A stretch of 64,000 bases of DNA from Pseudomonas flavescens (lineage in GTDB: Bacteria > Pseudomonadota > Gammaproteobacteria > Pseudomonadales > Pseudomonadaceae), in the NCBI RefSeq assembly GCF_013408425.1, contig NZ_JACBYV010000001.1:372001-436000 (forward strand), written 5' to 3'. Below, piece by piece: positions 50,437-58,972 of the stretch (its first letter is position 1; every line of letters starts with the position of its first letter). The notes under the pieces are model-generated. The model searched no databases and was not told where the DNA came from. It saw only the letters and a program-made list of their open reading frames with translations. Both the position numbers and the translations under genes were made by a program.

Positions 50437-51297
50437 ATGTCCTTGTTCCAACTGACTGGCGGCCTCTTGTTCGCAATGCTCACCACGGCTGCTGTCGCCG
50501 GTAATGGGCGACTGCTGGCCACCGGCGGTGCCAGCAGCCTGGAAGGCGCAGCCGGTGGCGGTATCACCCCCTGGGCGGTGCTGGCCGGTTATGGCGAGCA
50601 GGGCGAGTGGGGCGCTGACGTATTCGCCACGCGGGTGGAAACCGGTGACTACCGCCTCGACGTGGCCGGTGTGGCGGCCGCTTATGACAATCGCATCGAG
50701 CTTTCCTACGCGCGCCAGCGCCTCGACCTGGGCAACCTGGCGCGCAACCTGAGCCTGCCGGAAAACAGCCTCAGCCAGGACATCTTCGGTATCAAGGTGC
50801 GGCTGTTCGGCGATCTGATCTATGACCAGCTACCCCAGGTATCGCTGGGCATTCAGCACAAGCGCCAGAAAGACTTCCTCATCCCCAGCCTGGTCGGTGC
50901 CCAGCGTGACGAAGACACCGAAGGCTACCTGACCGCCAGCCGACTGATTCTGGGCGGCGCCTTCGGCTACAACCTGCTGCTCAACGGTGGCGTGCGCTAC
51001 AGCCGTGCCAACGAGCTGGGCCTGCTGGGCTTCGGCGGTGACCGCCGCGACCGCCATTCGGTGCTCAAGGAAGGCTCCGTGGCGGTGCTGCTCAACCGGC
51101 AGTGGGCAGTGGGCGTCGAGTATCGGGAGAAACCGGACAACCTCAATTTCGCCGGGGAAAGCGACTGGGCCGATCTGTTCATTGGCTACTTCCCCAACAA
51201 GCATCTGGCCGTGGTACTGGCTTACGCGCAGCTGGGCGAGATCGCCACGCTGGATAACCAGAACGGTGCCTATCTGTCCGTGCAGGGGAGTTTCTGA
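50437..51297 (+). CDS. DUF3034 envelope protein
   Basis: A 286-residue exported protein with a signal peptide (about 1-21, ending AVA/GNGR). The mature part has alternating hydrophobic patterns (ADVFATRVETGDYRLDV, AVGVEYREKPDNLNF) and ends in Phe (VQGSF), as in outer-membrane beta-barrels. It matches the DUF3034 family, whose function is unknown. It starts two bases after the c-di-GMP enzyme and ends two bases before the truncated globin gene, so it is translationally tied to both. Confidence 0.85.
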   Translation: MSLFQLTGGLLFAMLTTAAVAGNGRLLATGGASSLEGAAGGGITPWAVLAGYGEQGEWGADVFATRVETGDYRLDVAGVAAAYDNRIELSYARQRLDLGNLARNLSLPENSLSQDIFGIKVRLFGDLIYDQLPQVSLGIQHKRQKDFLIPSLVGAQRDEDTEGYLTASRLILGGAFGYNLLLNGGVRYSRANELGLLGFGGDRRDRHSVLKEGSVAVLLNRQWAVGVEYREKPDNLNFAGESDWADLFIGYFPNKHLAVVLAYAQLGEIATLDNQNGAYLSVQGSF

Positions 51298-51299
51298 GC

Positions 51300-51728
51300 A
51301 TGCTGCGTTCATTCTGCGTGGCGGTCCTGTCGCTGCTGTTGCTGGTCGGTTGCGCACAGCAGCCTGCCAAGGACGACAGTCTGTACCGCGAGCTCGGCGA
51401 GAAGCCCGGCATCACCCGCATCGTCGAGGGCATGCTGCTCAACGTGGCCCGCGATGAGCGCATCGTGCACTTCTTCGCCAAGGTCGACATCGCCGGCCTG
51501 CGCGACAAGCTGGTCGACAAGTTCTGCGTGATCGCGGGCGGGCCGTGCGTCTATACCGGCGACACCCTCGAAGAAAGCCACAAAGGCCAGAAGCTGACGC
51601 CCAGTCACTTCAATGCCCTGGTCGAAAACCTGCAGGTGGCGATGGAAAGCGAAGGCGTGCCAACACCGACCCAGAACCGTCTGCTGGCGCGCCTGGCGGT
51701 TCTGCGGGGGCAGGTCATCGAACAATGA
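51300..51728 (+). CDS. Truncated haemoglobin (group 1-like), predicted lipoprotein
   Basis: A 142-residue protein with a signal peptide and lipobox LVGC (Cys about 18), followed by a 2/2 globin domain of about 115 residues: SLYRELGEKPGITRIVEGML, AGGPCVYTGDTLEESHKG and the proximal His in LTPSHFNALVENL (about 102). Truncated globins are normally cytoplasmic; a lipoprotein signal places this one in the periplasm. Ligand could be oxygen, NO or CO. It ends the four-gene operon. Confidence 0.88.
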   Translation: MLRSFCVAVLSLLLLVGCAQQPAKDDSLYRELGEKPGITRIVEGMLLNVARDERIVHFFAKVDIAGLRDKLVDKFCVIAGGPCVYTGDTLEESHKGQKLTPSHFNALVENLQVAMESEGVPTPTQNRLLARLAVLRGQVIEQ

Positions 51729-51811
51729 ACGGGCCCGGTGCGGCTGTTTTATCCACGATGAAATAGGCTTAGAGTCTGCACCCCTCTCTCAGCCTATTTC
51801 GTGAGCCGATC

Positions 51812-52267
51812 ATGTGCGTTACCTGGCACCTCAAACCCCATTCCGAGCTTAGCAAGACCGAGCTGTACGCGGCCCTGGCGCTGCGCACCCAGGTATTCGT
51901 GGTCGAGCAGAACTGCCCTTATCTGGAAGTCGATGGTCGTGACCTGGACGGTGATACCTGCCACCTGCTGGGCTGGCAGGGCGATGAACTGGTGGCGTAT
52001 CTGCGCCTGCTCGATCCGGCGCTCAATGACGGCGAAGTGGTGATCGGCCGTGTGGTAACCGCTGCAAGCGCACGCGGCACCGGCCTCGGGCACGGCATGC
52101 TGGAGCAGGCGCTGCAGGCCTGCGCCCAGCGATGGCCGGGCGTCCCGGTCTCTATGTCGGCCCAGGCGCATCTGCAGGGTTACTACGGCCGCTACGGTTT
52201 CGTCGCAGTGACCGACGAATATCTGGAAGACGACATCCCGCATATCGGTATGCGCCGCGAGCCATAA
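51812..52267 (+). CDS. elaA: ElaA family GNAT N-acetyltransferase
   Basis: A 151-residue GNAT protein matching the ElaA family: TELYAALALRTQVFVVEQNCPY at the N terminus, the acetyl-CoA loop VVTAASARGTGLGHGML (about 82-98) and YYGRYGFVAVTDEYLEDDIPHIGM at the C terminus. Its natural substrate is unknown. It is probably independent of the upstream operon (83-base gap) and converges on imuC across the third repeat array. Confidence 0.92.
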   Translation: MCVTWHLKPHSELSKTELYAALALRTQVFVVEQNCPYLEVDGRDLDGDTCHLLGWQGDELVAYLRLLDPALNDGEVVIGRVVTAASARGTGLGHGMLEQALQACAQRWPGVPVSMSAQAHLQGYYGRYGFVAVTDEYLEDDIPHIGMRREP

Positions 52268-52303
52268 GCGATAGCCCTGCGGTAATTGGCGATCCGTTTC
52301 TGC

Positions 52304-52866
52304 TGTGGGCTTTAGCCACCACCCAAAACACCTACAGCCCGAAGCTCCGAACCGCATGCTCTGAACCTCCAGCCACCACTGGCGTTGAATGGCTTTGGTG
52401 GGCTAAAGCGCCACCCTACGGTCATGCCCTGGGGTAGGGTGGGCTTCAGCCCACCACAACAGCGCCCACAGCCCGAGGTGCTGAACCGCATGCTTTGAAC
52501 CTCCAGCCACCATTGGCGTTGAATGGCTTTGGTGGGCTAAAGCCCCACCCTACGGCTGATGCCCCTGGGAGTAGGGTGGGCTTCAGCCCACCACAACAAC
52601 GGCCACAGCCCGAAGCTCCGAACCGCATGCTCTGAACCTCCAGCCACCATCGGCGTTGAATGGCTTTGGTGGGCTAAAGCCCCACCCTACGGTTGATGCC
52701 TCTGGGGTAGGGTGGGCTTCAGCCCACCACCACAACGCCCACAGCCCGAAGCTCCGAACCGCATGCTTTGAACCTCCAGCCACCATTGGCGTTGAACGGC
52801 TTTGGTGGGCTAAAGCCCCACCCTACGGTTGATGCCTCTGGGAGTAGGGTGGGCTTCAGCCCACCA
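52304..52866. repeat. Tandem REP array, four units of about 136 bp
   Basis: Fills the elaA/imuC convergent intergenic region; no gene seen. Each unit has GGTGGGCTAAAGC(C)CCACCCTAC (starts at 52397, 52531, 52668, 52804), a short GC-rich loop, the inverted partner GTAGGGTGGGCTTCAGCCC, and a linker beginning CCACAGCCCGAAGCTCCG with CCGCATGCTCTGAACCTC. The first unit is degenerate at its left edge. The palindromic core is that of the 26-27 kb array, but the linker is different, so the two arrays were amplified independently. Confidence 0.9.
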
Positions 52867-52893
52867 ACCGTAAGGGCTTCATCTACTCCAACC

Positions 52894-55800
52894 TCAATGA
52901 AAATCCCGACTGCGCACATCCAGCCCCAGTAGCCAGTCGGTCAGGTCGACCAACCTTCCAGCGATCACGTGTTGCACACCATTGGCGGCCTCCAGATGCC
53001 CATCGATGCGCAGCAAGCGCGCTTGCAGCAGTGTCTTGCGCTGGCGCTCGGCCAGTTCCAGGCGCACCAGCACGTTGATCATGCCGAACTCATCTTCCAG
53101 GGTGACGAAGGTCACGCCGCTGGCGGTCTGTGGGCGCTGGCGGCCGATGACCAGACCGGCCACGCTGACCATGCGTCCGGGCTCTACCTGCTGCAGCTCG
53201 CGCTGGCTGCGGCAGCGGGCCGCCCTGAGCTTGCTGCGCAGCAGCGACAGCGGGTGCGGGCCGAGGGTGGTGCCCAGTGTCGCGTAGTCGGTCAGCAGGT
53301 TTTCGCCAACGCTGGGGCGCGGCAGCTCGATGGCGGTTTCCCTCTGTGCCGGCAGGCTGGCGAACAGCGGCAACTGCGGCTCGACACCGGCGATGGCCCA
53401 GCGCGCCTGATGGCGATGGCCGACCAGTGCCTGCAGGGCGCCAGCATCGGCCAGCCGCGCCCGTGCGGTGTTGTCCAGGCGGGCACGTTGGCACAGGTCG
53501 GCCACATCGCTGAACGGCGCGACGTGGCGCGCGGCAGCCAGGCGCAGGGCGTCGTCCTCACGAAAACCCTTCACCAGGCGCAGGCCGAGGCGAATGGCTG
53601 GCTGCGCCTTGTCGATGGCCTCAAGGGTGCAATCCCACTGGCTGTAGCGCACGTCCACCGGGTGGATGCGCAAGCCGTGGCGGCGGGCATCCTGCAACAC
53701 CTGATCGGGGTTGTAGAAACCCATTGGCCAACTGTTGATCAGCGCACAGGCGAACGCCGCCGGTTCATGGCATTTGAGCCAGCAGCTGGCGTAGGTGAGC
53801 AAGGCGAAGCTGGCCGCATGGGACTCGGGAAAGCCATAGCTGCCGAAGCCCTTGATCTGCTCGAAGATGCGGTTGATGTATTCAAGTGGATAGCTCTTCT
53901 CGAGCATGCGCTCGCTCAGCCGCTGGCGGTGGTGCTCCAGGCCTCCATGACGCTTCCAGGCCGCCATGGAACGGCGCAGCTCGTCCGCTTCACCCGGGGT
54001 GTAATCGGCGGCGATGATCGCCAGCTCCATCACTTGCTCCTGGAACAACGGCACACCCAGAGTGCGCTCGAAGACGGGCTGCAGTTCGTTGGAGGGGTAG
54101 GTGACAGGCTCTTCCTGATTACGCCGGCGCAGGTAGGGATGCACCATGTCGCCCTGAATCGGCCCCGGCCGCACGATGGCCACCTGGATCACCAGGTCGT
54201 AGAAGGTCGCGGGGCGCAGGCGCGGCAGCATGGCCATCTGCGCGCGGGATTCGATCTGGAACACGCCCACGGTGTCCGCGCGGCTGATCATCGCGTAGGT
54301 GGCCTTGTCCTCCGGGGGCAGCGTGGCCAGCGTCCAGCGTTTGCCGCGGTAGTCGGCAAGCAGGTCGAAGCAGCGGCGCAGGGCGCTGAGCATGCCCAGG
54401 GCGAGCACGTCGACCTTGAGCAGGCCGACCGCGTCGAGGTCGTCCTTGTCCCACTGGATCACCGTCCGCTCGGCCATGCTGGCGTTTTCCACCGGCACCA
54501 GCGTGTCCAGCGGGTACTCGGAAATCACAAAACCGCCAGGGTGCTGCGAGAGGTGACGGGGAAAGCCGATCAGCTCACCGGCCAGCACCAGCACGCGGTG
54601 CAGCACCTTGCTCTGCGGGTCGAAGCCGGCTTCGCGCAGGCGCTCGGCATCCGGGATACGGTCGCTCCAGCGGCCACAGCAGGCGGCCAGGGCGTTGATC
54701 TGATCCGGCGGCAACCCCAGGGCCTTGGCCACGTCACGAATCGCCCCGGCACCGTGATAGGTACTGACCACCGCCGTGAGCGCCGCCCGCTCGCGGCCAT
54801 AGCGGCGGAACACGTACTGGATGACTTCCTCGCGGCGGTCATGCTCGAAGTCCACGTCGATATCCGGCGGCTCGTTGCGCTCTCGGGACAGGAAGCGCTC
54901 GAACAGCAGTTTGCTGTGCATCGGGTTCAGCTCGGTGATGCCAAGGGCAAAACACACCACCGAGTTGGCTGCCGAACCGCGGCCCTGGCAGAGGATCGAC
55001 TGCTTGCGGGCGAAGCGGACGATATCGTGCACGGTGAGAAAATAGCTCTCGTAACCCAGTTCGCCGATCAGTTGCAGTTCGTGCTCGATGCGGCCGCGGA
55101 TCGCCTCGCTGAGGCCTGCTGGCCAGCGGCCGGGGATACCATCCTCGACCAGCTTGCGCAGCCAGGAGGCCGCGTCATGACCGGCGGGCACCAGTTCGTG
55201 AGGGTAGTGGTACTCAAGCTCGCCAAGATCGAATCGGCAGCGCTCGGCAATATGCAGGGTTTCGGCCAGTAACCTGGGCGGATACAGCTCGGCCAGCTCC
55301 TCGCGGCGGCGCAGGTGACGCTCGCCATTGGCGAACAGGTGCGCGCCGGCTTCGGCCACCGGCAAGTGATGACGGATCGCCGTCATGCAATCCTGCAGGG
55401 CACGGCGGCCACGGGCGTGCATGTGCACGTCACCACAGGCCACCGCAGCGACACCCAGTTGCCCAGCCAGGCCCAGGCAATGCTGCAGGTGGGCCCGATC
55501 ATCGGCGCCACGGTGCAAGGCTACGCCCAGCCACAGGCGCTCGGCAAAGCGTGCCTGCAGCCAGGCACCGGCTGTGGCGTCGTCACCGGGGCGTGGTAGC
55601 CAGATGGCCAGCAAGCCGTCCGGCGTCGCTGGAACGTCCTCCTCCAGCAGCCGGTAATGACCTTTCTCCGCACGCCGACGGGCCCGGGTGATGAGCCCGC
55701 ACAGCGCCTGGTAGCCGCTCAGGTTCTCGGCCAGGAGGACCAGCCGGGCACCGTTTGGCAGCGTCATCTCGCTGCCAACGATCAGCGCCACCTCATGTTT

Positions 55801-55974
55801 CCTGGCGGCCTGCCAGGCGCGCACGATGCCGGCCAGGGTGCATTCGTCGGTGATCGCCAGGGCGCGATAACCAAGCAGCCTGGCGCGCTCGAACAGCTCT
55901 TCGGCGCTGGAGGCACCGCGCTGAAAACTGAAATTCGACAGGCAGTGCAGCTCGGCGTAGGCCACCTGGTTCAT
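52894..55974 (-). CDS. imuC: Error-prone DNA polymerase ImuC (DnaE2)
   Basis: Alpha-type polymerase subunit for damage-induced mutagenic translesion synthesis with ImuA and ImuB. The 1026-residue protein has an N-terminal PHP domain ([17 protein letters not shown]), the catalytic acidic motif [15 protein letters not shown] (about 398-412), [12 protein letters not shown] and C-terminal helix-hairpin-helix and OB domains. QLPLF at about residue 860 is a candidate sliding-clamp motif. The start at 55974 overlaps the imuB stop by four bases. An upstream reading to 56193 lies inside imuB and is rejected. Confidence 0.95.
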   Translation of the reverse strand: MNQVAYAELHCLSNFSFQRGASSAEELFERARLLGYRALAITDECTLAGIVRAWQAARKHEVALIVGSEMTLPNGARLVLLAENLSGYQALCGLITRARRRAEKGHYRLLEEDVPATPDGLLAIWLPRPGDDATAGAWLQARFAERLWLGVALHRGADDRAHLQHCLGLAGQLGVAAVACGDVHMHARGRRALQDCMTAIRHHLPVAEAGAHLFANGERHLRRREELAELYPPRLLAETLHIAERCRFDLGELEYHYPHELVPAGHDAASWLRKLVEDGIPGRWPAGLSEAIRGRIEHELQLIGELGYESYFLTVHDIVRFARKQSILCQGRGSAANSVVCFALGITELNPMHSKLLFERFLSRERNEPPDIDVDFEHDRREEVIQYVFRRYGRERAALTAVVSTYHGAGAIRDVAKALGLPPDQINALAACCGRWSDRIPDAERLREAGFDPQSKVLHRVLVLAGELIGFPRHLSQHPGGFVISEYPLDTLVPVENASMAERTVIQWDKDDLDAVGLLKVDVLALGMLSALRRCFDLLADYRGKRWTLATLPPEDKATYAMISRADTVGVFQIESRAQMAMLPRLRPATFYDLVIQVAIVRPGPIQGDMVHPYLRRRNQEEPVTYPSNELQPVFERTLGVPLFQEQVMELAIIAADYTPGEADELRRSMAAWKRHGGLEHHRQRLSERMLEKSYPLEYINRIFEQIKGFGSYGFPESHAASFALLTYASCWLKCHEPAAFACALINSWPMGFYNPDQVLQDARRHGLRIHPVDVRYSQWDCTLEAIDKAQPAIRLGLRLVKGFREDDALRLAAARHVAPFSDVADLCQRARLDNTARARLADAGALQALVGHRHQARWAIAGVEPQLPLFASLPAQRETAIELPRPSVGENLLTDYATLGTTLGPHPLSLLRSKLRAARCRSQRELQQVEPGRMVSVAGLVIGRQRPQTASGVTFVTLEDEFGMINVLVRLELAERQRKTLLQARLLRIDGHLEAANGVQHVIAGRLVDLTDWLLGLDVRSRDFH

Positions 55975-57383
55975 GCGAACCAGCCATGCAGCTGCAGCGG
56001 GCCATCTTCGCCGACCGCACGGAACGCCCAGCCACGCTGACCGCTGCGGGTCTCGATCAGGTAATAGTCGCGGCGCACGTCCTCGCCATCCCACCAGCCG
56101 GATTCGATGCGCTCCGGGCCGCTGAGAACGCGCAGCCCGGCTCCCTGCAGCGCCTGAGGTTCCGGCAGCAGCCAGCTGGGCCGGGCCGCGCATTGCCCGG
56201 TAACGGCGCTGCTCATGGTCTGCGTGCGCCAGGCCTTCTCGGGGCGATGATCGGCATGGGCGCTCAGGCCCTGCACAGCGTCGTCACCCAGGCGCGCCCG
56301 CAGGCGTTCGCGCAACTGCTCCCAGCCCAGGGTCTGCTGCGGGCGTTCGTCGAACAGCGCCTGGTGCTGCGGCACGAACACCGGCAGATCACTGGCCACC
56401 AGGCGGATTGCCAGCACCGGCGAGGGCAGTTGCAGCTGTTCCAGGCGGCCACGGGTGAACTCCAGCAGCATCGCCGCTTCCCGTTCGGCACTGAGCAGGC
56501 CCACCGGCAGCAGGCTGGCATCCCCCTCGCGGTGTTCCAGGTGCACCACGAAACGCTGCACGCCGCAGTCCCGGCCCGCCAGGTAGGCGGCCAGGTCGGC
56601 GGTCAGGCGACGCAGCGGAAACAGCAGGGCCTGGGTCGACTCCGCTTCGAAGTGCAGCTCCAGGCGCGTGTCGAACACATCCGGCGGCCGGTAATAATCC
56701 AGCGCCAGTGGGCGCAGGCCCAGCAGGGTATCGAGGCGGCTCAGCAACTCGGCAGGAAAGCGCCGCGCCAGGCTGTCACGGGGCAGCGCCTGTAACTGAC
56801 GCACCTGGCGCAGGCCCATGCGCGTGAGGGCCGTGACCAGCTCGACGGGCAGGCCGATTCGATCCAGAGGCATGGCCGCGAGCTGCTGGTGCAGGGCCTG
56901 TTCGTCCGTCACCGCCAGGCCATCGTGGAGATTGGCGAGCATGCGCGCTGCAGCCGGGTTGTGCGCCAGGGTGATGCGATGACGAAAGCCCAGCGCCGTC
57001 AGCTCCTCGCGCAAGCGCGCCTCGAAGCGCGGCCAGGGACCGAACAGGGCCAGACTGGATTGCACCTCCAGCAGCAGGCAGCGTGGGTAGTGCAGGCTGA
57101 CCTGGGAGCTGAAACCGTAGGCCCAGGCAGCGAGAAAAGTGCGCCAGCGCTCGATATCGGCAGGGTCGTACTCGGCGCTGGCGAACGCGCAGTTCAGCGA
57201 TTGCGCAGCCGTGAGCGTCTGCCCCGGACGCAGGCCAAGCGCCCGGGCCGATGGGGTTACCGCCTGCAACAGGCGCCGCTGCGGTGTGCCGCTGAGCAGC
57301 ACCAGCGGCGTGTCGGCGTCTTCGCGGCCACGCAATACCCCGTCCATGGCCAGTTGTGGCAGCAGAATGCAGGCCCAGCGCAT
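55971..57383 (-). CDS. imuB: ImuB, inactive Y-family polymerase-like clamp adaptor
   Basis: A 470-residue protein that recruits ImuC and ImuA to the sliding clamp. It has the Y-family fold, but the metal-binding acidic residues of active enzymes are replaced ([14 protein letters not shown] instead of a D-containing first motif). HQALFDE at about residue 340 resembles a clamp-binding motif. The C-terminal part ends with the DUF6504-like tail ([18 protein letters not shown]). It is the middle gene, with one base between the imuA stop and its ATG and a 4-base overlap with imuC. Confidence 0.94.
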   Translation of the reverse strand: MRWACILLPQLAMDGVLRGREDADTPLVLLSGTPQRRLLQAVTPSARALGLRPGQTLTAAQSLNCAFASAEYDPADIERWRTFLAAWAYGFSSQVSLHYPRCLLLEVQSSLALFGPWPRFEARLREELTALGFRHRITLAHNPAAARMLANLHDGLAVTDEQALHQQLAAMPLDRIGLPVELVTALTRMGLRQVRQLQALPRDSLARRFPAELLSRLDTLLGLRPLALDYYRPPDVFDTRLELHFEAESTQALLFPLRRLTADLAAYLAGRDCGVQRFVVHLEHREGDASLLPVGLLSAEREAAMLLEFTRGRLEQLQLPSPVLAIRLVASDLPVFVPQHQALFDERPQQTLGWEQLRERLRARLGDDAVQGLSAHADHRPEKAWRTQTMSSAVTGQCAARPSWLLPEPQALQGAGLRVLSGPERIESGWWDGEDVRRDYYLIETRSGQRGWAFRAVGEDGPLQLHGWFA

Positions 57384-57384
57384 G

Positions 57385-58005
57385 TCATCGACCCCAGGCG
57401 CTCAGGGGAAACGTGCGTGCCGGTGGCTGTCCGCCACGGCACTTGAGCACGCGCACCTGAGCCGGTTGCGCTTCTATGGTCAGGCGCAAGGCCGCCGGCG
57501 AAGGGTTCTGCGCCTCATGCAGCGGGCGGTAGGCGAAGGCCAGGGTCTGCCCGGTTTCCGCAGCGATCTGCAGGCGACGCAAGGCCCGATCATCGGCACG
57601 CTGCGGCCAGAGCACCACCGCCCCGCAACTGCCCGAGCGCAGACACTGCTCGGCAGCCCACATGGCCTCCCGGGCAGACGCCTGGATCAGCGTCAACTGC
57701 TTCAGCTCCACCCCTGCCGCCAGCCAGGCGCCGGGGTAGGGCAGGTAGGGTGGAGCGATCAGCACCACCCGCTCACCGGCAGCGCTCAAACGCGCCAGCG
57801 TCGCCAGCAACAAACGCAGCTCGCCTATACCTGGTGCCGCAACCAGCAGCTCGCTCAACGCCGCTTCCGGCCAGCCACCACCGGGCAGCGATGCATCCAG
57901 CGCCGCGTTACCGGTGGGCTGGTGACCACTGGGCGCGACAACGCTCTGGCCACGCCAGATACGGCGCTCGTTGAGCAAATGATCGAGGGCTACGACAGAA
58001 GACAT
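57385..58005 (-). CDS. imuA: ImuA, RecA/SulA-like translesion accessory protein
   Basis: A 206-residue protein with the RecA-like fold but without a canonical Walker A: the segment GHQPTGNAALDASLPGGGWP then LSELLVAAPGIGELRLLL stands in its place. It works with ImuB and ImuC in SOS mutagenesis. It is the first gene of the operon and has an SOS box 23 bases before its ATG. No lexA2 gene precedes it, unlike operons reported in P. putida. Confidence 0.93.
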   Translation of the reverse strand: MSSVVALDHLLNERRIWRGQSVVAPSGHQPTGNAALDASLPGGGWPEAALSELLVAAPGIGELRLLLATLARLSAAGERVVLIAPPYLPYPGAWLAAGVELKQLTLIQASAREAMWAAEQCLRSGSCGAVVLWPQRADDRALRRLQIAAETGQTLAFAYRPLHEAQNPSPAALRLTIEAQPAQVRVLKCRGGQPPARTFPLSAWGR

Positions 58006-58027
58006 GGCAATCGGCTAGCAGAAAAAA

Positions 58028-58047
58028 TACTGTTCAAATGTACAGTA
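58028..58047. promoter_or_regulatory. LexA (SOS) box upstream of imuA
   Basis: TACTGTTCAAATGTACAGTA fits CTGT-N8-ACAG with extended TA ends, the classical gammaproteobacterial LexA consensus. It lies 23-42 bases upstream of the imuA ATG, so it should repress imuABC until DNA damage. It is not the different box described for LexA2. Confidence 0.9.
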
Positions 58048-58297
58048 TTTTGTTTCTCCAACAAGGGAGTATCCGCCGAGTGGAGCACCCTGCACCCCGA
58101 CCGATCCCAGGCAGACGGCTTACCGGCATCAGGTCGAACAATGCCGCAATGGCCTGCAAGGCTCCGTACTCAAGGCCTGCGGCCCGAAGGAGGGCGGTTC
58201 GCTGCCAGCGAATGAGGCAAGCAATTGAAACCAAGCGAAAAAAATCGCCCGACGGGCTTCGCCAAACCGATTTCTGCTGATATCATGCGCGCCGCCT

Positions 58298-58387
58298 GGG
58301 AAGATGCCGGAGTGGCCGAACGGGACGGATTCGAAATCCGTTGTATCAGCGATGGTACCTAGGGTTCAAATCCCTATCTTCCCGCCA
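58298..58387 (+). tRNA. tRNA-Ser, anticodon CGA
   Basis: A 90-base class II tRNA. The acceptor GGGAAGA pairs with TCTTCCC, followed by discriminator G and encoded CCA. Anticodon stem ACGGA/TCCGT holds CGA at 58332-58334, reading UCG. A long variable arm (TGTATCAGCGATGGTACC) and the T arm AGGGTTCAAATCCCT confirm a serine tRNA. A candidate -10 sequence (GATATCAT) lies about 14 bases upstream. No gene is seen in the 250 bases before it, apart from the imuA SOS box. Confidence 0.96.
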
Positions 58388-58396
58388 TATCTCAAG

Positions 58397-58440
58397 CAAA
58401 AGCCCCCGAAATTCATAGAGTTTCGGGGGCTTTTGCTTTT
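58397..58440 (+). terminator. Terminator of tRNA-Ser
   Basis: AAAAGCCCCCGAAA, a nine-base loop, TTTCGGGGGCTTTT: a 14-bp perfect stem with a T-rich tail, 10 bases after the tRNA CCA. Confidence 0.93.
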
Positions 58441-58479
58441 CAGGGTCTATCTTCTGTCGAAAAGGATGGCGGCATGAGC

Positions 58480-58667
58480 GAAGCAAGCGACCGAACCGTA
58501 GCCTTCATCGCAAACCTTATCCCTCTCTATACGCACATCATGGGAGTGGCAGTCTACGACCCGCTCCCATTTACCCCTGTTGGGAAGAGACCTGAGGGGC
58601 GCTACATTACTGCTGCGGGAGGATTATCGGCAGCGATGTAGCTTCATATAGCGTAACGATCCTGCTC
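58480..58667 (-). pseudogene. Decayed RelE/ParE-type toxin
   Basis: Read on the minus strand just after the antitoxin remnant, the codons give EQDRYAI-stop-SYIAADNPPAAVM-stop (58602-58667). DRxAI followed by YIAxDNPxAA is the N-terminal motif of RelE/ParE family toxins, here broken by two stops. Beyond it and in another frame, RIERDKV (58513-58533) resembles their C-terminal strand. So stops and at least one frameshift inactivate the gene. The left limit is approximate. Confidence 0.6.
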
Positions 58668-58893
58668 AGCTTCGGGCGACCACCTTGGCACGGCGTGCCG
58701 CGAATGCGGCTTCTACGTCTGCATTGGATCGGCCTCGACCGGCTTCGACCGATGCTCTAGCAGCAGCGACCTTGCGCCGAACGAAATCTGCATCTTCCTT
58801 GGTTTGCTGCTGATGGCGGATGTAGTCGTGCATGAGATCGCGCATTACCTGAGAGGCCGGTAGGTGGGCAGCTTGACCGCAGCCATGTAGCTG
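58666..58893 (-). pseudogene. Truncated antitoxin, partner of the decayed toxin
   Basis: An open frame of 59 codons from the ATG at 58845 to 58666, extended upstream without start to 58893, encodes AAHLPASQVMRDLMHDYI and ends in AFAARRAKVVARS. This matches the middle and C-terminal toxin-binding part of small ribbon-helix-helix type antitoxins, as I remember them. The N-terminal DNA-binding half is lost: the frame is blocked by TGA at 58894-58896. The toxin remnant begins at its stop codon, the usual order. Confidence 0.6.
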
Positions 58894-58972
58894 TCACGTC
58901 ATTCAAGCTCCCGTTTTAGGTTGAAGAGCGCTTCTTTGACGATGGCAGTTATACCGTTGTGTGTGTAACGCA

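Noticed and set aside
52969..55272. 767-codon open frame antisense to imuC
   Set aside because: It is a shadow frame of a high-GC gene; imuC on the other strand has all family motifs over the same bases. The same holds for long antisense frames over glpK (16842-17990), opgH (37630-39003) and opgG (38898-40448).
58474..58641. 55-codon open frame on the plus strand after the tRNA terminator
   Set aside because: It lies opposite the decayed toxin and has no recognisable motif; the minus-strand reading explains the sequence better.
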